A program made the translations under genes and the position numbers. This document shows positions 1-7,717 of a DNA stretch of 64,000 bases, one piece after another (positions within the stretch are counted from its first letter, which is position 1; each line of letters opens with the position of its first letter). This DNA comes from Sphingobacterium zeae. GTDB lineage: Bacteria > Bacteroidota > Bacteroidia > Sphingobacteriales > Sphingobacteriaceae. Below the pieces are notes generated by a model that had not been told where the DNA came from, did no database searches, and was given only the letters and a program-made list of their open reading frames with translations. Location of the stretch: positions 1,116,001 through 1,180,000 of the forward strand of contig NZ_JAUTBA010000001.1 of assembly GCF_030818895.1 (NCBI RefSeq), read 5' to 3'.

Positions 1-384
1 GATCAGATCATCAGGCCTACTGTAGAAAAAGCCAACGAACTAGGAATTTTCTGTTTTGGACCTTATCCTGCTGATGGATTTTTCGCGAAAGGGGCATATG
101 AGAAATTTGATGCGGTATTGGCAATGTACCATGACCAAGGGTTGATTCCTTTTAAACATATCGCAAAAGGTGCCGGTGTAAACTATACAGCTGGTTTACC
201 TATTGTACGCACCTCGCCAGATCATGGGACAGGATATGATATTGCCGGAAAAAATTTCGCATCTGAAAGCTCGTTTGTAGAGGCAATTTTTTCTGCATTG
301 CATATTGTAAAACGTCGCCGTGAACAAGCTGAATTACTTAAAAATCCACTTGCTTTCCGTAAATTGTCCAAAGATAGGGATTAG
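1..384 (+). CDS. pdxA: 4-hydroxythreonine-4-phosphate dehydrogenase PdxA, C-terminal part
   Basis: The reading frame is open from the first base to a TAG stop at 382-384, so the 5' part lies outside the window. The visible 127 residues contain the PdxA hallmarks FDAVLAMYHDQGLIPFK and, further on, a segment with RTSPDHGTGYDIAGK; the histidines of MYHDQG and SPDHGT belong to the metal and substrate site known for this family. PdxA oxidises 4-phosphohydroxy-L-threonine in the DXP-dependent pathway to pyridoxal phosphate, in the cytoplasm. The coding frame ends cleanly and the next gene follows after about 50 bp on the same strand. Identification is firm; only the left end is missing. Confidence 0.95.
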   Translation, partial: DQIIRPTVEKANELGIFCFGPYPADGFFAKGAYEKFDAVLAMYHDQGLIPFKHIAKGAGVNYTAGLPIVRTSPDHGTGYDIAGKNFASESSFVEAIFSALHIVKRRREQAELLKNPLAFRKLSKDRD

Positions 385-396
385 GGAAAAAATTGT

Positions 397-404
397 TACT
401 TTTG
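397..404 (+). promoter_or_regulatory. Candidate -7 box of the nucleotidyltransferase gene
   Basis: TACTTTTG matches the Bacteroidota -7 consensus TAnnTTTG and lies about 35 bp before the preferred ATG at 439. No convincing TTTG -33 box was found at the usual spacing, so this is a weak call. Confidence 0.35.
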
Positions 405-438
405 CAAACTGTTTGGTTTTTTACCTGCTGTTTTGACT

Positions 439-1872
439 ATGTACGATAATTTACAACATCCAATCTTCTCAATCATTAAGGAACTCGCCGAGACAACACA
501 TACCGAATGTTATGTCATCGGGGGGTATGTCCGCGACTATATCATGAAGCGTCCTTTTAAGAATGATGTGGACATTGTTGTTGTCGGAAGTGGAATTGAA
601 TTTGCGACGTTACTGGGTGAAAAGCTACATACCAAGGTTGCCGTATATAAGAATTTCGGCACAGCAATGTTGGTTTATGAGGGGCTCAATGTGGAATTTG
701 TCGGTGCGCGAAGGGAATCCTACCGCGCTAATTCGCGCAAGCCTATCGTGGAAGATGGCTCCCTATCCGATGATCAAAATAGACGTGATTTTACGATCAA
801 TGCAATGGCTTTTTCACTAAATAAAGCTGATTATGGTATTTTAGTCGATCCATTTGGAGGTGTGCACGATCTTGAACAGCGGATTATTAGAACCCCCTTA
901 GACCCAATAGAAACTTTTTCGGATGACCCATTGCGTATGATGCGCGCCATTCGATTCGCCACGCAGTTGAATTTTAAAATTGCTATCGAAGCAATTACAG
1001 CAATTGCCGATACCAAAGAGCGGATAAAGATTATTTCCAAAGAGCGGATTATTGATGAAATCAATAAGATTGTTCTTTCCCCAAAACCTTCGGTGGGATT
1101 CAAATACTTGTTTGATACCGGTCTATTGGAATTGATATTTCCGGCGATGTATAATCTACATGGTGTGGATATTATTGATGGCAAGGGCCATAAAGATAAT
1201 TTCTACCATACGTTGGAAGTATTGGATAATGTCTGCGAATTATCAGATGATCTTTGGTTACGTTGGGCGGCGATTATGCATGATATTGCTAAACCAGCAA
1301 CAAAACGTTTCGATAAAAAGCTCGGTTGGACCTTTCATGGCCATGAAGATCGCGGTGCCCGGATGGTTCCCAAGCTATTTGCTGAATTGAAGCTTCCGCT
1401 CCACGAGAAAATGAAATTTGTTCAGAAGCTGGTGCAATTGCATCTTCGGCCGATTGTATTGGCACAAGATATTGTAACAGATTCGGCCGTGCGCCGCCTG
1501 TTATTTGAGGCTGGTGACGATATTGAAGCCCTGATGATGCTATGCCATGCGGATGTGACAACAAAGAATGAGTTTAAAAAGAAAAAATATCGACAGAATT
1601 TTGAACTTGTCAAACAAAAACTGAAGGATGTCGAAGAGCGGGACAAGGTTCGAAACTGGCAGCCGCCAATCAGCGGGGAGGATATTATGCTCTTATTTGG
1701 CTTGACACCAGGACGTACCGTTGGGCAGCTTAAAAATTTGATTCGTGAAGCTATTCTGGAGGGTGAGATTCCAAACTCCCGAATAGAAGCCTATCAATTT
1801 TTGGTTCAAAAAGCAGTGGAAATGAACTTGACGATCAAACAAGAAATCCCATTGGAAATTTCCAATTCTTAA
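439..1872 (+). CDS. CCA-adding enzyme / poly(A) polymerase family nucleotidyltransferase with HD domain
   Basis: A cytoplasmic nucleotidyltransferase of the tRNA CCA-adding/poly(A) polymerase class, which adds or repairs the 3' CCA of tRNA. Near residues 25-50 the GGYVRD motif is followed by the NDVDIVV pair of acidic metal ligands; RRDFTINAMA marks the end of the catalytic core. A C-terminal HD phosphohydrolase domain carries an H...HD pattern (KDNFYHTLEVLDN and later MHDIAKP) and FHGHEDRGA. Length (477 residues) fits the Bacteroidota form. I chose ATG 439 rather than an in-frame TTG two codons upstream, because ATG is the usual start and the protein then begins MYDNLQHPIF. It follows pdxA with a separate promoter-like box. 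CCA versus poly(A) specificity cannot be decided here. Confidence 0.9.
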   Translation: MYDNLQHPIFSIIKELAETTHTECYVIGGYVRDYIMKRPFKNDVDIVVVGSGIEFATLLGEKLHTKVAVYKNFGTAMLVYEGLNVEFVGARRESYRANSRKPIVEDGSLSDDQNRRDFTINAMAFSLNKADYGILVDPFGGVHDLEQRIIRTPLDPIETFSDDPLRMMRAIRFATQLNFKIAIEAITAIADTKERIKIISKERIIDEINKIVLSPKPSVGFKYLFDTGLLELIFPAMYNLHGVDIIDGKGHKDNFYHTLEVLDNVCELSDDLWLRWAAIMHDIAKPATKRFDKKLGWTFHGHEDRGARMVPKLFAELKLPLHEKMKFVQKLVQLHLRPIVLAQDIVTDSAVRRLLFEAGDDIEALMMLCHADVTTKNEFKKKKYRQNFELVKQKLKDVEERDKVRNWQPPISGEDIMLLFGLTPGRTVGQLKNLIREAILEGEIPNSRIEAYQFLVQKAVEMNLTIKQEIPLEISNS

Positions 1873-1918
1873 AATATAGTATTATTTTTAAAAAGGTTAA
1901 AAGAAGAAAATAGTAGAG

Positions 1919-2512
1919 ATGGCAATTTATAGATTTAGAGTTACTTTTGAAGATTATGAAGATGTGTACCGTGAGATTGACATGCCTTCTAAAAGTACAT
2001 TTATAGACCTACATGAGGAAATCCATAAATCAACAGGATATAATGCAGATGCATCTTCCTCTTTTTATGTAAGTAACGATCAATGGAAAAAGGGAACTGA
2101 AATTGCATTCAAACCTACTCAACGTAAAAAAGATGCTGAGGTATTGTTGATGGAGAATATCCGTTTAAGCAAGTTTATTGATGACCCACATCAGAAATTT
2201 TACTACGTTTACAATTTTGATCGTCCTTATGATTTTCAGGTTGAATTGATCAAGATTTTGAAAGAAGAGGAAGGAAAGGTTTATCCTACATTATTTAAAT
2301 CTATTGGACAGGTTCCTAAGACGATGACTGCGGCTAATTTCCCGGTAGCAGATGCTGTTGAAGAGGATGAATTTGTAGAGGAAGATGAAACGCAATATGG
2401 TGTGGATGATGACGATGAATTGGATGGCTTCGATAGTGATGGTGACGATGAGGAAGAGGGGGAAGAAGGCGAAGAGCGCGAAGAATCCAACGGCTACGAA
2501 GACGAATATTAA
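1919..2512 (+). CDS. pRiA4b ORF-3-like (IS1096 passenger TnpR-like) protein with acidic tail
   Basis: The protein has 197 residues. The first ~130 (MAIYRFRVTFEDYEDVYREI, then DLHEEIHKSTGYN and SSFYVSNDQWKKG) match the pRiA4b ORF-3-like fold often labelled IS1096 element passenger TnpR family. That family has no settled function and is common as a stand-alone chromosomal gene in Bacteroidota. The last ~50 residues are almost entirely Asp and Glu with some Gly, an extreme acidic tail that is probably disordered. It sits between the nucleotidyltransferase and miaA on the same strand with short gaps (46 and 41 bp), so co-transcription is likely. No transposase or terminal repeats are near, so despite the family name I do not treat it as a mobile element. 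Confidence 0.8.
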   Translation: MAIYRFRVTFEDYEDVYREIDMPSKSTFIDLHEEIHKSTGYNADASSSFYVSNDQWKKGTEIAFKPTQRKKDAEVLLMENIRLSKFIDDPHQKFYYVYNFDRPYDFQVELIKILKEEEGKVYPTLFKSIGQVPKTMTAANFPVADAVEEDEFVEEDETQYGVDDDDELDGFDSDGDDEEEGEEGEEREESNGYEDEY

Positions 2513-2553
2513 TTAAGAAGAATTTGCAGGTTCTTTTCGGCCTGTGAGCTATT

Positions 2554-3474
2554 ATGACAAATAAGAAAACATTGATAGCCATTGTGGGGCCAACAGCTGT
2601 TGGTAAGACTGCAATGGCTATTTCATTGGCACAATATTTTAAAACAGCAATAATTTCTGCCGATTCTCGTCAGTTCTATCGGGAAATGTCTATTGGTACG
2701 GCTAAGCCAGGTCCAGACGAACTTGCTGCTGCTCCTCATTATTTCATTGATTCACACTCCATCACGCAGGATTATTCTGCAGGCGATTTTGAACGTGAAG
2801 CTTTACTGAAATTAGAAGAACTATTTCAATTGCATGACGTCGTCATTATGGTAGGTGGATCGGGCTTGTTTGTACGGGCCCTCTGCGAAGGATTGGATGA
2901 TCTGCCCAAGGCGGGAGATGAAGTGCGCGAACGACTTAATCATGAACTTGCAGTATTGGGCTTGGAAGCCTTAAAAGATCGATTGAAAAGTATTGACCCC
3001 GCATATTTTGAAACGGCAGACATCGATAATCCGCAACGTGTGGTGCGTGCTCTTGAAGTTTTTGAGGCGACAGGTAAACCGATGTCATTTTACCATAAGA
3101 AAGGTGTCGAAAAAAGACCTTTTGCTATTCTTACCATTGGCTTGAATATGGACCGGGAAAAGTTGTATGAAAGAATCAATTCGCGTGTAGATCTAATGAT
3201 GGCCAAAGGCCTACTGGGCGAAGTGAAAGCTTTACTTCCTTTCAGAACGAAACCTGCTCTGCTCACGGTGGGGTATGCGGAGTTGTTTGATTATTTTGAT
3301 GGTAAGCAGTCTTTGGCTGAAGCGACCGAAAAAATCAAACAAAATTCGAGACGTTATGCCAAGCGACAGATTACCTGGTTTAAAAAATACGGTAATACAA
3401 AGTGGTTTCAATCCCAGGAGACTACAGCTATTATTGAATTTGTGCAAGATAAGCTGACAGGAGAGCATTCCTAA
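2554..3474 (+). CDS. miaA: tRNA dimethylallyltransferase MiaA
   Basis: MiaA transfers a dimethylallyl group to N6 of A37 in tRNAs that read codons starting with U. The N-terminus has the P-loop IVGPTAVGKT (residues ~10-19), followed by ISADSRQFYREMSIGTAKP, the diagnostic MiaA segment that holds the catalytic Asp. Further on are GGSGLFVRAL and, near the C-terminus, a RRYAKRQITWFKK element typical of the family. The 306-residue length is normal. The gene is the last of a same-strand run and is followed by a strong bidirectional hairpin at 3570-3601 that separates it from the convergent ilvE. Confidence 0.95.
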   Translation: MTNKKTLIAIVGPTAVGKTAMAISLAQYFKTAIISADSRQFYREMSIGTAKPGPDELAAAPHYFIDSHSITQDYSAGDFEREALLKLEELFQLHDVVIMVGGSGLFVRALCEGLDDLPKAGDEVRERLNHELAVLGLEALKDRLKSIDPAYFETADIDNPQRVVRALEVFEATGKPMSFYHKKGVEKRPFAILTIGLNMDREKLYERINSRVDLMMAKGLLGEVKALLPFRTKPALLTVGYAELFDYFDGKQSLAEATEKIKQNSRRYAKRQITWFKKYGNTKWFQSQETTAIIEFVQDKLTGEHS

Positions 3475-3569
3475 GCACCTGGAAGCAGAGAATCAGACGT
3501 TATCCGCGAAGGCAAGTGAGGCGTATAGACCGTGTTTCAAGGTATGCAAAACGTGTATAGGCAATAAAA

Positions 3570-3601
3570 AAAAGCCTTTGTTATTAATAACAAAGGCTTT
3601 T
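3570..3601. terminator. Bidirectional intrinsic terminator between miaA and ilvE
   Basis: A perfect 32-base palindrome (AAAAGCCTTTG... mirrored as ...CAAAGGCTTTT) with A-rich and T-rich flanks lies between two convergent genes. This is a classic two-way rho-independent terminator. Confidence 0.85.
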
Positions 3602-3618
3602 CTATTTCATTTTGGAAA

Positions 3619-4691
3619 TTATTTTACTAAGTAGTTCCAACCATACGGATCTTCTACTTTGCCGTAACGTAAGTCATTGAGGTAATTCAAAACACGATGT
3701 GAAAACTCGCGGCCTTCGACTGGTGGCAAATTATAATCCTGTCCTTCGTAACCGATACGGCTGATATCGGTAATGGTGGCTGCAGTACCCGCTGCGAAAG
3801 CTTCTGTCACGCTACCTGCTTTTATACCGTCGATTAGTTCTTGGACAGATACCTTTCTCTGCTCCGTTTTATAGCCCCATTTTTCTGCCAATTCCATGAT
3901 TGTCCGACGCGTAACACCGTGTAAGATTGTGTCGCCATGTGGAGTGATGATTGTATCTCCAATCCGGAAAATAAGATTCGCTGTACCGGCTTCTTCAATG
4001 TATTTGTGCTCTCGGAAGCATCTGTCCACATAATTTGGTCATAACCTTCATCATTTGCCAATTGTGTTGGATAAAGTGATAAGGCATAGTTACCAGCATT
4101 CTTCGAAAAACCGACACCACCCTCTGCTGCACGCGTATAGTAGGTCTCCACTTTTAAGCTGATTGCTTTGCTGTAATAGGCGCCTACAGGGCCGGTGATA
4201 ATGATAAATTTGTATGATTTTGAAGGGTGTACACCTAATGCTGCTTCTGTTGCGAACATAAAAGGACGGATGTACAATGATGAACCTTCTTTTGCCGGGA
4301 TCCAGTTACGGTCGATGTCCAATAGTTTGCTTAGACCATCCATAAAAATCTCTTCAGGTACCTCCGGCATTTGAAGGCGTGCGGCAGATTTGTTGAATCT
4401 TTCCCAGTTTCTGTCCGGACGGAAGATACTCACTGTTCCATCTGCAAATTTATAAGCTTTGATTCCTTCAAAGATCGCTTGACCATAATGTAAAGCGGAC
4501 ATCGAAGGACTAATACTGATATCTCCATAAGGGACGATGCTGACATCTTTCCATTCACCGTCATCATAGTTAGCGACCAGCATGTGGTCGGATAAAATCT
4601 TTCCGAATTTTAGATTGTCGAAATCTACTTGCGAGAGTCTTGAATTTTGAGTTGGCTCTACGCGAATTGAATAGTTCTCTGTCGCGTTCAT
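3619..4691 (-). pseudogene. ilvE: Branched-chain amino acid aminotransferase IlvE, interrupted by a 2-base frameshift
   Basis: The two reading frames together form a complete class IV aminotransferase that moves the amino group between Val, Leu or Ile and 2-oxoglutarate using PLP. The N-terminal part (start ATG at 4691) has HYGQAIFEGIKAY and the PLP lysine in FSKNAGNYA at residue 197. The frame then leaves the family sequence just after QIMWTDASE, and the expected continuation HKYIEEAGTANLIF, through GVTRRTI, is found in the next frame. An extra CT within ctctc at 4009-4013 explains it; removing two bases gives 356 residues, the normal length. Either it is a real inactivation or, more likely given three similar cases in the window, an assembly error. 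As written the gene would give a protein truncated at about two thirds. Confidence 0.85.
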
Positions 4692-5015
4692 CTTATTTTT
4701 AAATTACTTAGGCTAAGTTAGGAAAAAAATGAAATATAAGTCGCACGTATAGCTGGATAATTTGCTGGTAAGGATATGCCTCTTATTTCGGACAGTTGTT
4801 CCCCATTTTACTACACTTTTTTTTGAAATGGAAGAATTTAGATTCATTTTTTAGTGCGTACAAGTATTCATAATTAATAGTGTTAATTTTTTATTAATTA
4901 ATGTTGGGTTTCAATAGTATGGCATAAAGTTTGGCTGTAAAGGATGCAACCATTTTGATGGGCTTTGTGGTTTGCAGTAACGCTATAAAATCACTTATCA
5001 TAAAATAAACTAAGT

Positions 5016-5174
5016 ATGGAATTGACTCACAGTCTTGACAAAGGTAATGAAGTAACATCGGGCGATGCACGCACATTGTTACCGCGTGAAGTTGAAGTTC
5101 AGAAGAAAGGTATTTCGATGAATTTTATCCTCGGTTTTTTTGTGTTTTTATATAAAACAGCAATTAAACCCTAA
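5016..5174 (+). CDS. Possible 52-residue small protein or gene remnant
   Basis: The frame begins MELTHSLDKGNEVTSGDART and contains LLPREVEVQKKGISMNF, then ends in a hydrophobic stretch of about a dozen residues. The composition looks protein-like, with a charged first half and a hydrophobic second half, unlike a random frame in AT-rich DNA. I do not recognise the family. It could be a short membrane peptide or the 5' end of a decayed larger gene, since it stops in a low-complexity T/A-rich stretch. No clear ribosome binding site precedes it. Confidence 0.25.
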   Translation: MELTHSLDKGNEVTSGDARTLLPREVEVQKKGISMNFILGFFVFLYKTAIKP

Positions 5175-5260
5175 TAAACCTCCACTATTGTGTAATCTTT
5201 TTGGGGCTTATGACATTCAAAAGAACTCACAGTAGTTTTTTTAACAATGATTGAGTACCA

Positions 5261-5306
5261 TGAGATTAGCCAAAATAAAAAGTCCAGAAAATTTTGGCTA
5301 ATCTCA
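5261..5306. repeat. 16-bp perfect inverted repeat with 14-nt loop
   Basis: TGAGATTAGCCAAAAT (5261-5276) is the exact reverse complement of 5291-5306. The loop is 14 nt. Neither side is followed directly by a T-run, so it is not a typical intrinsic terminator, although it could end GH3 transcription coming from the right. It could also be a protein-binding site or a remnant of a repeat element. Confidence 0.7.
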
Positions 5307-5386
5307 AGAAGGAGGGTGCGCTATTAGTTCGGCAGTATGTTGCATCATCTTACAGTATCTTGAAGTGATCATGCTCAATGTATCAT

Positions 5387-6901
5387 TTAGCTAGCGAGTA
5401 GTTTTAAAAGTGGGTCAATATATTCGCGATTATTGCTTAATCTAGGAACCTTATTCTGTCCCCCCAGCTTACCGCGTGATTTCATCCACTTATAGAATGT
5501 ATCTTCGGGTGCATTATGAACGATGGGTTGACGGAGAGCCATATCTTTAAAACGCTTGGCGTCATAATCCGAATTGATTTCACGAAGCTTTGCGTCTAAT
5601 ATTTCACAGAAACGCTTAAAATCATTGGGCTGCTGTTCAAATTCGATCACCCATTCATGTGCGCCGGCTTGGGAATCTTTGAAATATACTGGTCCTGCCG
5701 TATAATCTTTTATTCGTGCTTGAGTCAGTTTGCTCGCTTCGGCCAGCGCCTGTTCAGCATTATCGACGATAACTTCTTCCCCAAAAGTATTAATATATTG
5801 CTTGGTGCGTCCGGATATCTGAAACCGATAAGGGGATAATGATGTAAATTTTATGGTATCCCCGATTTTATAACGCCATAGACCTGCATTGGTCGAGATG
5901 ATCAATGCATAATTTTTACCTAGTTCAACCTGATCCAAGCGTAGCGTTGGCGGGTTTTCTTCCTGCATTCGCTCTGTAGGTAAAAACTCGTAATAAATAC
6001 CATAATCCAACATCAGTAGGAGATCTTCCGAATCAGATTGGTCTTGTAAACCAAAATAGCCTTCTGAAGCATTATAATTCTCTAGATAATACATGTTTTC
6101 TGAAGGAATCAATTTTTGGAATTGTTCGCGGTAAGGTTTGAAACTCACACCTCCATGTCCATAAAATTCGAGATTTGGCCATATCTCCAGTAAGTTGTCT
6201 TTACCTGTAATTTCAAGTATACGCTTGGCCATCACAATATTCCAAGTGGGTACACCTGCTAGGCTTGTTACGTTTTCTTTAAGCGTGATTTGAGCAATTT
6301 GCTCAATTTTTTCCTCAAAGTTCGGGTTTAAAGTTACTTCCATAGTTGGTGTCCGTTTAAATTCGGCCCAAAAAGGCAGATTTCGAATGAGAATCGACGA
6401 AAGATCACCATAATAGGAATCTGGACTAAAATTGTTTATTTGGGAAGAACCACCGATAACCACTGATTTTCCTGTAAATACACGGTTTTCGGGCCTATTA
6501 TGGCAATAGATTGTCAACATATCCTTGCCCCCCTGGAAGTGGCATTCTTCGAGGGCTTCTTCACTAACTGGAATAAATTTGCTTCGATCTGAGGTAGTGC
6601 CCGAAGACTTAGCAAACCATTTGATATCCGATGGCCACAGAATATTTTGCTCACCCTTGATCATACGATCAACATACCCCTTAATATCGTCGTAGTCCTG
6701 TATAGGGACACGTTCTTTGAAAATTTCAGGCGTTAATATACTGGTGTAATCGTATTTTTTTCCCCATTCTGTTGCTTCCGCAGTGGCAATTAAACTTTGA
6801 AACCATTCTTCTTGAACATCATGCGGATATTTCATGAAAAGTTCAATCTGGTGAATTCTCTTTTTCATGAACCAAGTAAAAATGGAATTTAATAAGGCCA
6901 T
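5387..6901 (-). CDS. GH3 auxin-responsive-promoter family acyl-adenylating protein
   Basis: A 504-residue member of the GH3 superfamily, which in plants conjugates amino acids to acyl acids through an adenylate. The ATP-binding motif FAKSSGTTSDRSKFIPVS lies near residues 97-114, and the later YNASEGYFG segment corresponds to the second GH3 nucleotide motif. GLWRYKIGDTI and the RFQISGRTKQYINTFGEE block are also family-typical. Stand-alone GH3 proteins of about 500 residues are common in Bacteroidota, but their substrates are unknown. The start ATG at 6901 lies 22 bp after the restored end of lptB on the same strand, so the order recJ, lptB, GH3 looks like one operon. Family assignment is sure; the substrate is not predicted. 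Confidence 0.88.
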   Translation of the reverse strand: MALLNSIFTWFMKKRIHQIELFMKYPHDVQEEWFQSLIATAEATEWGKKYDYTSILTPEIFKERVPIQDYDDIKGYVDRMIKGEQNILWPSDIKWFAKSSGTTSDRSKFIPVSEEALEECHFQGGKDMLTIYCHNRPENRVFTGKSVVIGGSSQINNFSPDSYYGDLSSILIRNLPFWAEFKRTPTMEVTLNPNFEEKIEQIAQITLKENVTSLAGVPTWNIVMAKRILEITGKDNLLEIWPNLEFYGHGGVSFKPYREQFQKLIPSENMYYLENYNASEGYFGLQDQSDSEDLLLMLDYGIYYEFLPTERMQEENPPTLRLDQVELGKNYALIISTNAGLWRYKIGDTIKFTSLSPYRFQISGRTKQYINTFGEEVIVDNAEQALAEASKLTQARIKDYTAGPVYFKDSQAGAHEWVIEFEQQPNDFKRFCEILDAKLREINSDYDAKRFKDMALRQPIVHNAPEDTFYKWMKSRGKLGGQNKVPRLSNNREYIDPLLKLLAS

Positions 6902-6923
6902 AGGGGAGGTTTGTCTTTAATTT

Positions 6924-7659
6924 TTAAAATTTTTTCCTTCTTAACTCAAAATGTCGACCGAGATAAAATTTACGGGCAAGCTCATTGTCAGCAATCTCCT
7001 CAGGGGTACCGGGTCAGCATAATCTTTCCTTCGGTGAGGAGATAGGCTCTATCGGTGATTGATAATGTTTCCTGCACGTTGTGATCGGTAATTAAGATGC
7101 CGATATTACGTGTTTTGAGTTTGGCTACGATCGTCTGAATTTCTTCCACGGCGATCGGGTCGACCCCTGCAAAAGGTTCATCCAAAAGAATAAACGATGG
7201 ATTTGCAGCTAATGCCCGCGCAATTTCGGTACGTCGACGTTCGCCACCAGATAACAAATCACCTCTATTTTTACGGACACGGTGTAGGCTGAATTCTGTG
7301 AGCAGTTCTTCCAGTTTTGCCAAACGTTCTTCTTTATTCGGATAGTGTATCTCTAATACAGCCAAGATGTTGTTTTCTACCGAAAGCTTCCGGAAGACCG
7401 ATGCTTCCTGAGCGAGATAACCTATCCCGCGTTGAGCGCGTTGGTACATCGCATCTTGCGTAATCTCCTGATCGTCGAGAAATACTTTCCCTTCATTGGG
7501 CTTAATAAGACCAACGATCATATAGAAAGAGGTCGTTTTGCCAGCTCCATTCGGGCCCAATAACCCGACGATCTCTCCCTGTTCTACAAAGAAAGACACA
7601 TCGTTGACAACGGTGCGCTGTTTATACTTTTTGATAAGATGTTCTGCCTTTAAAATCAT
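6924..7659 (-). pseudogene. lptB: LPS-export ABC transporter ATPase LptB, frameshifted near the C-terminus
   Basis: LptB is the cytoplasmic ATPase that powers transfer of lipopolysaccharide from the inner membrane through the Lpt bridge. The Walker [12 protein letters not shown], the signature [17 protein letters not shown], the Walker [13 protein letters not shown] and the switch [10 protein letters not shown] are all present. The frame ends early after [10 protein letters not shown]. Removing one base from the ggg at 7011-7013 restores [20 protein letters not shown] and a TAA at 6924-6926, giving 244 residues, the usual length. LptB is essential in well-studied Gram-negative bacteria, so an assembly error is more likely than true loss. 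Unrepaired, the protein would lack only the last ~25 residues. It lies 58 bp downstream of recJ. Confidence 0.88.
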
Positions 7660-7717
7660 CTTTGTGGAATATCTATTGTTTTGTAAATATATTTAATATC
7701 TTCTTACTATTGCAATA

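Larger units (their letters stand above)
4692..5386. other. 695-bp gap between ilvE and the GH3 gene
   Basis: This AT-rich stretch holds the upstream region of ilvE, a possible small plus-strand reading frame (5016-5174) and a 16-bp perfect inverted repeat (5261-5306). The nonamer ACTCACAGT occurs twice, near 5024 and 5225. No recognisable conserved gene was seen. Confidence 0.5.

Noticed and set aside
1919..2512. Mobile element suggested by the TnpR/IS1096-passenger family name
   Set aside because: No transposase, inverted repeats or target duplications are nearby, and the family is a common chromosomal protein.
4894..5076. 60-residue minus-strand frame in the ilvE-GH3 gap
   Set aside because: Its composition is arbitrary, there is no ribosome site, and it overlaps the more protein-like plus-strand frame.
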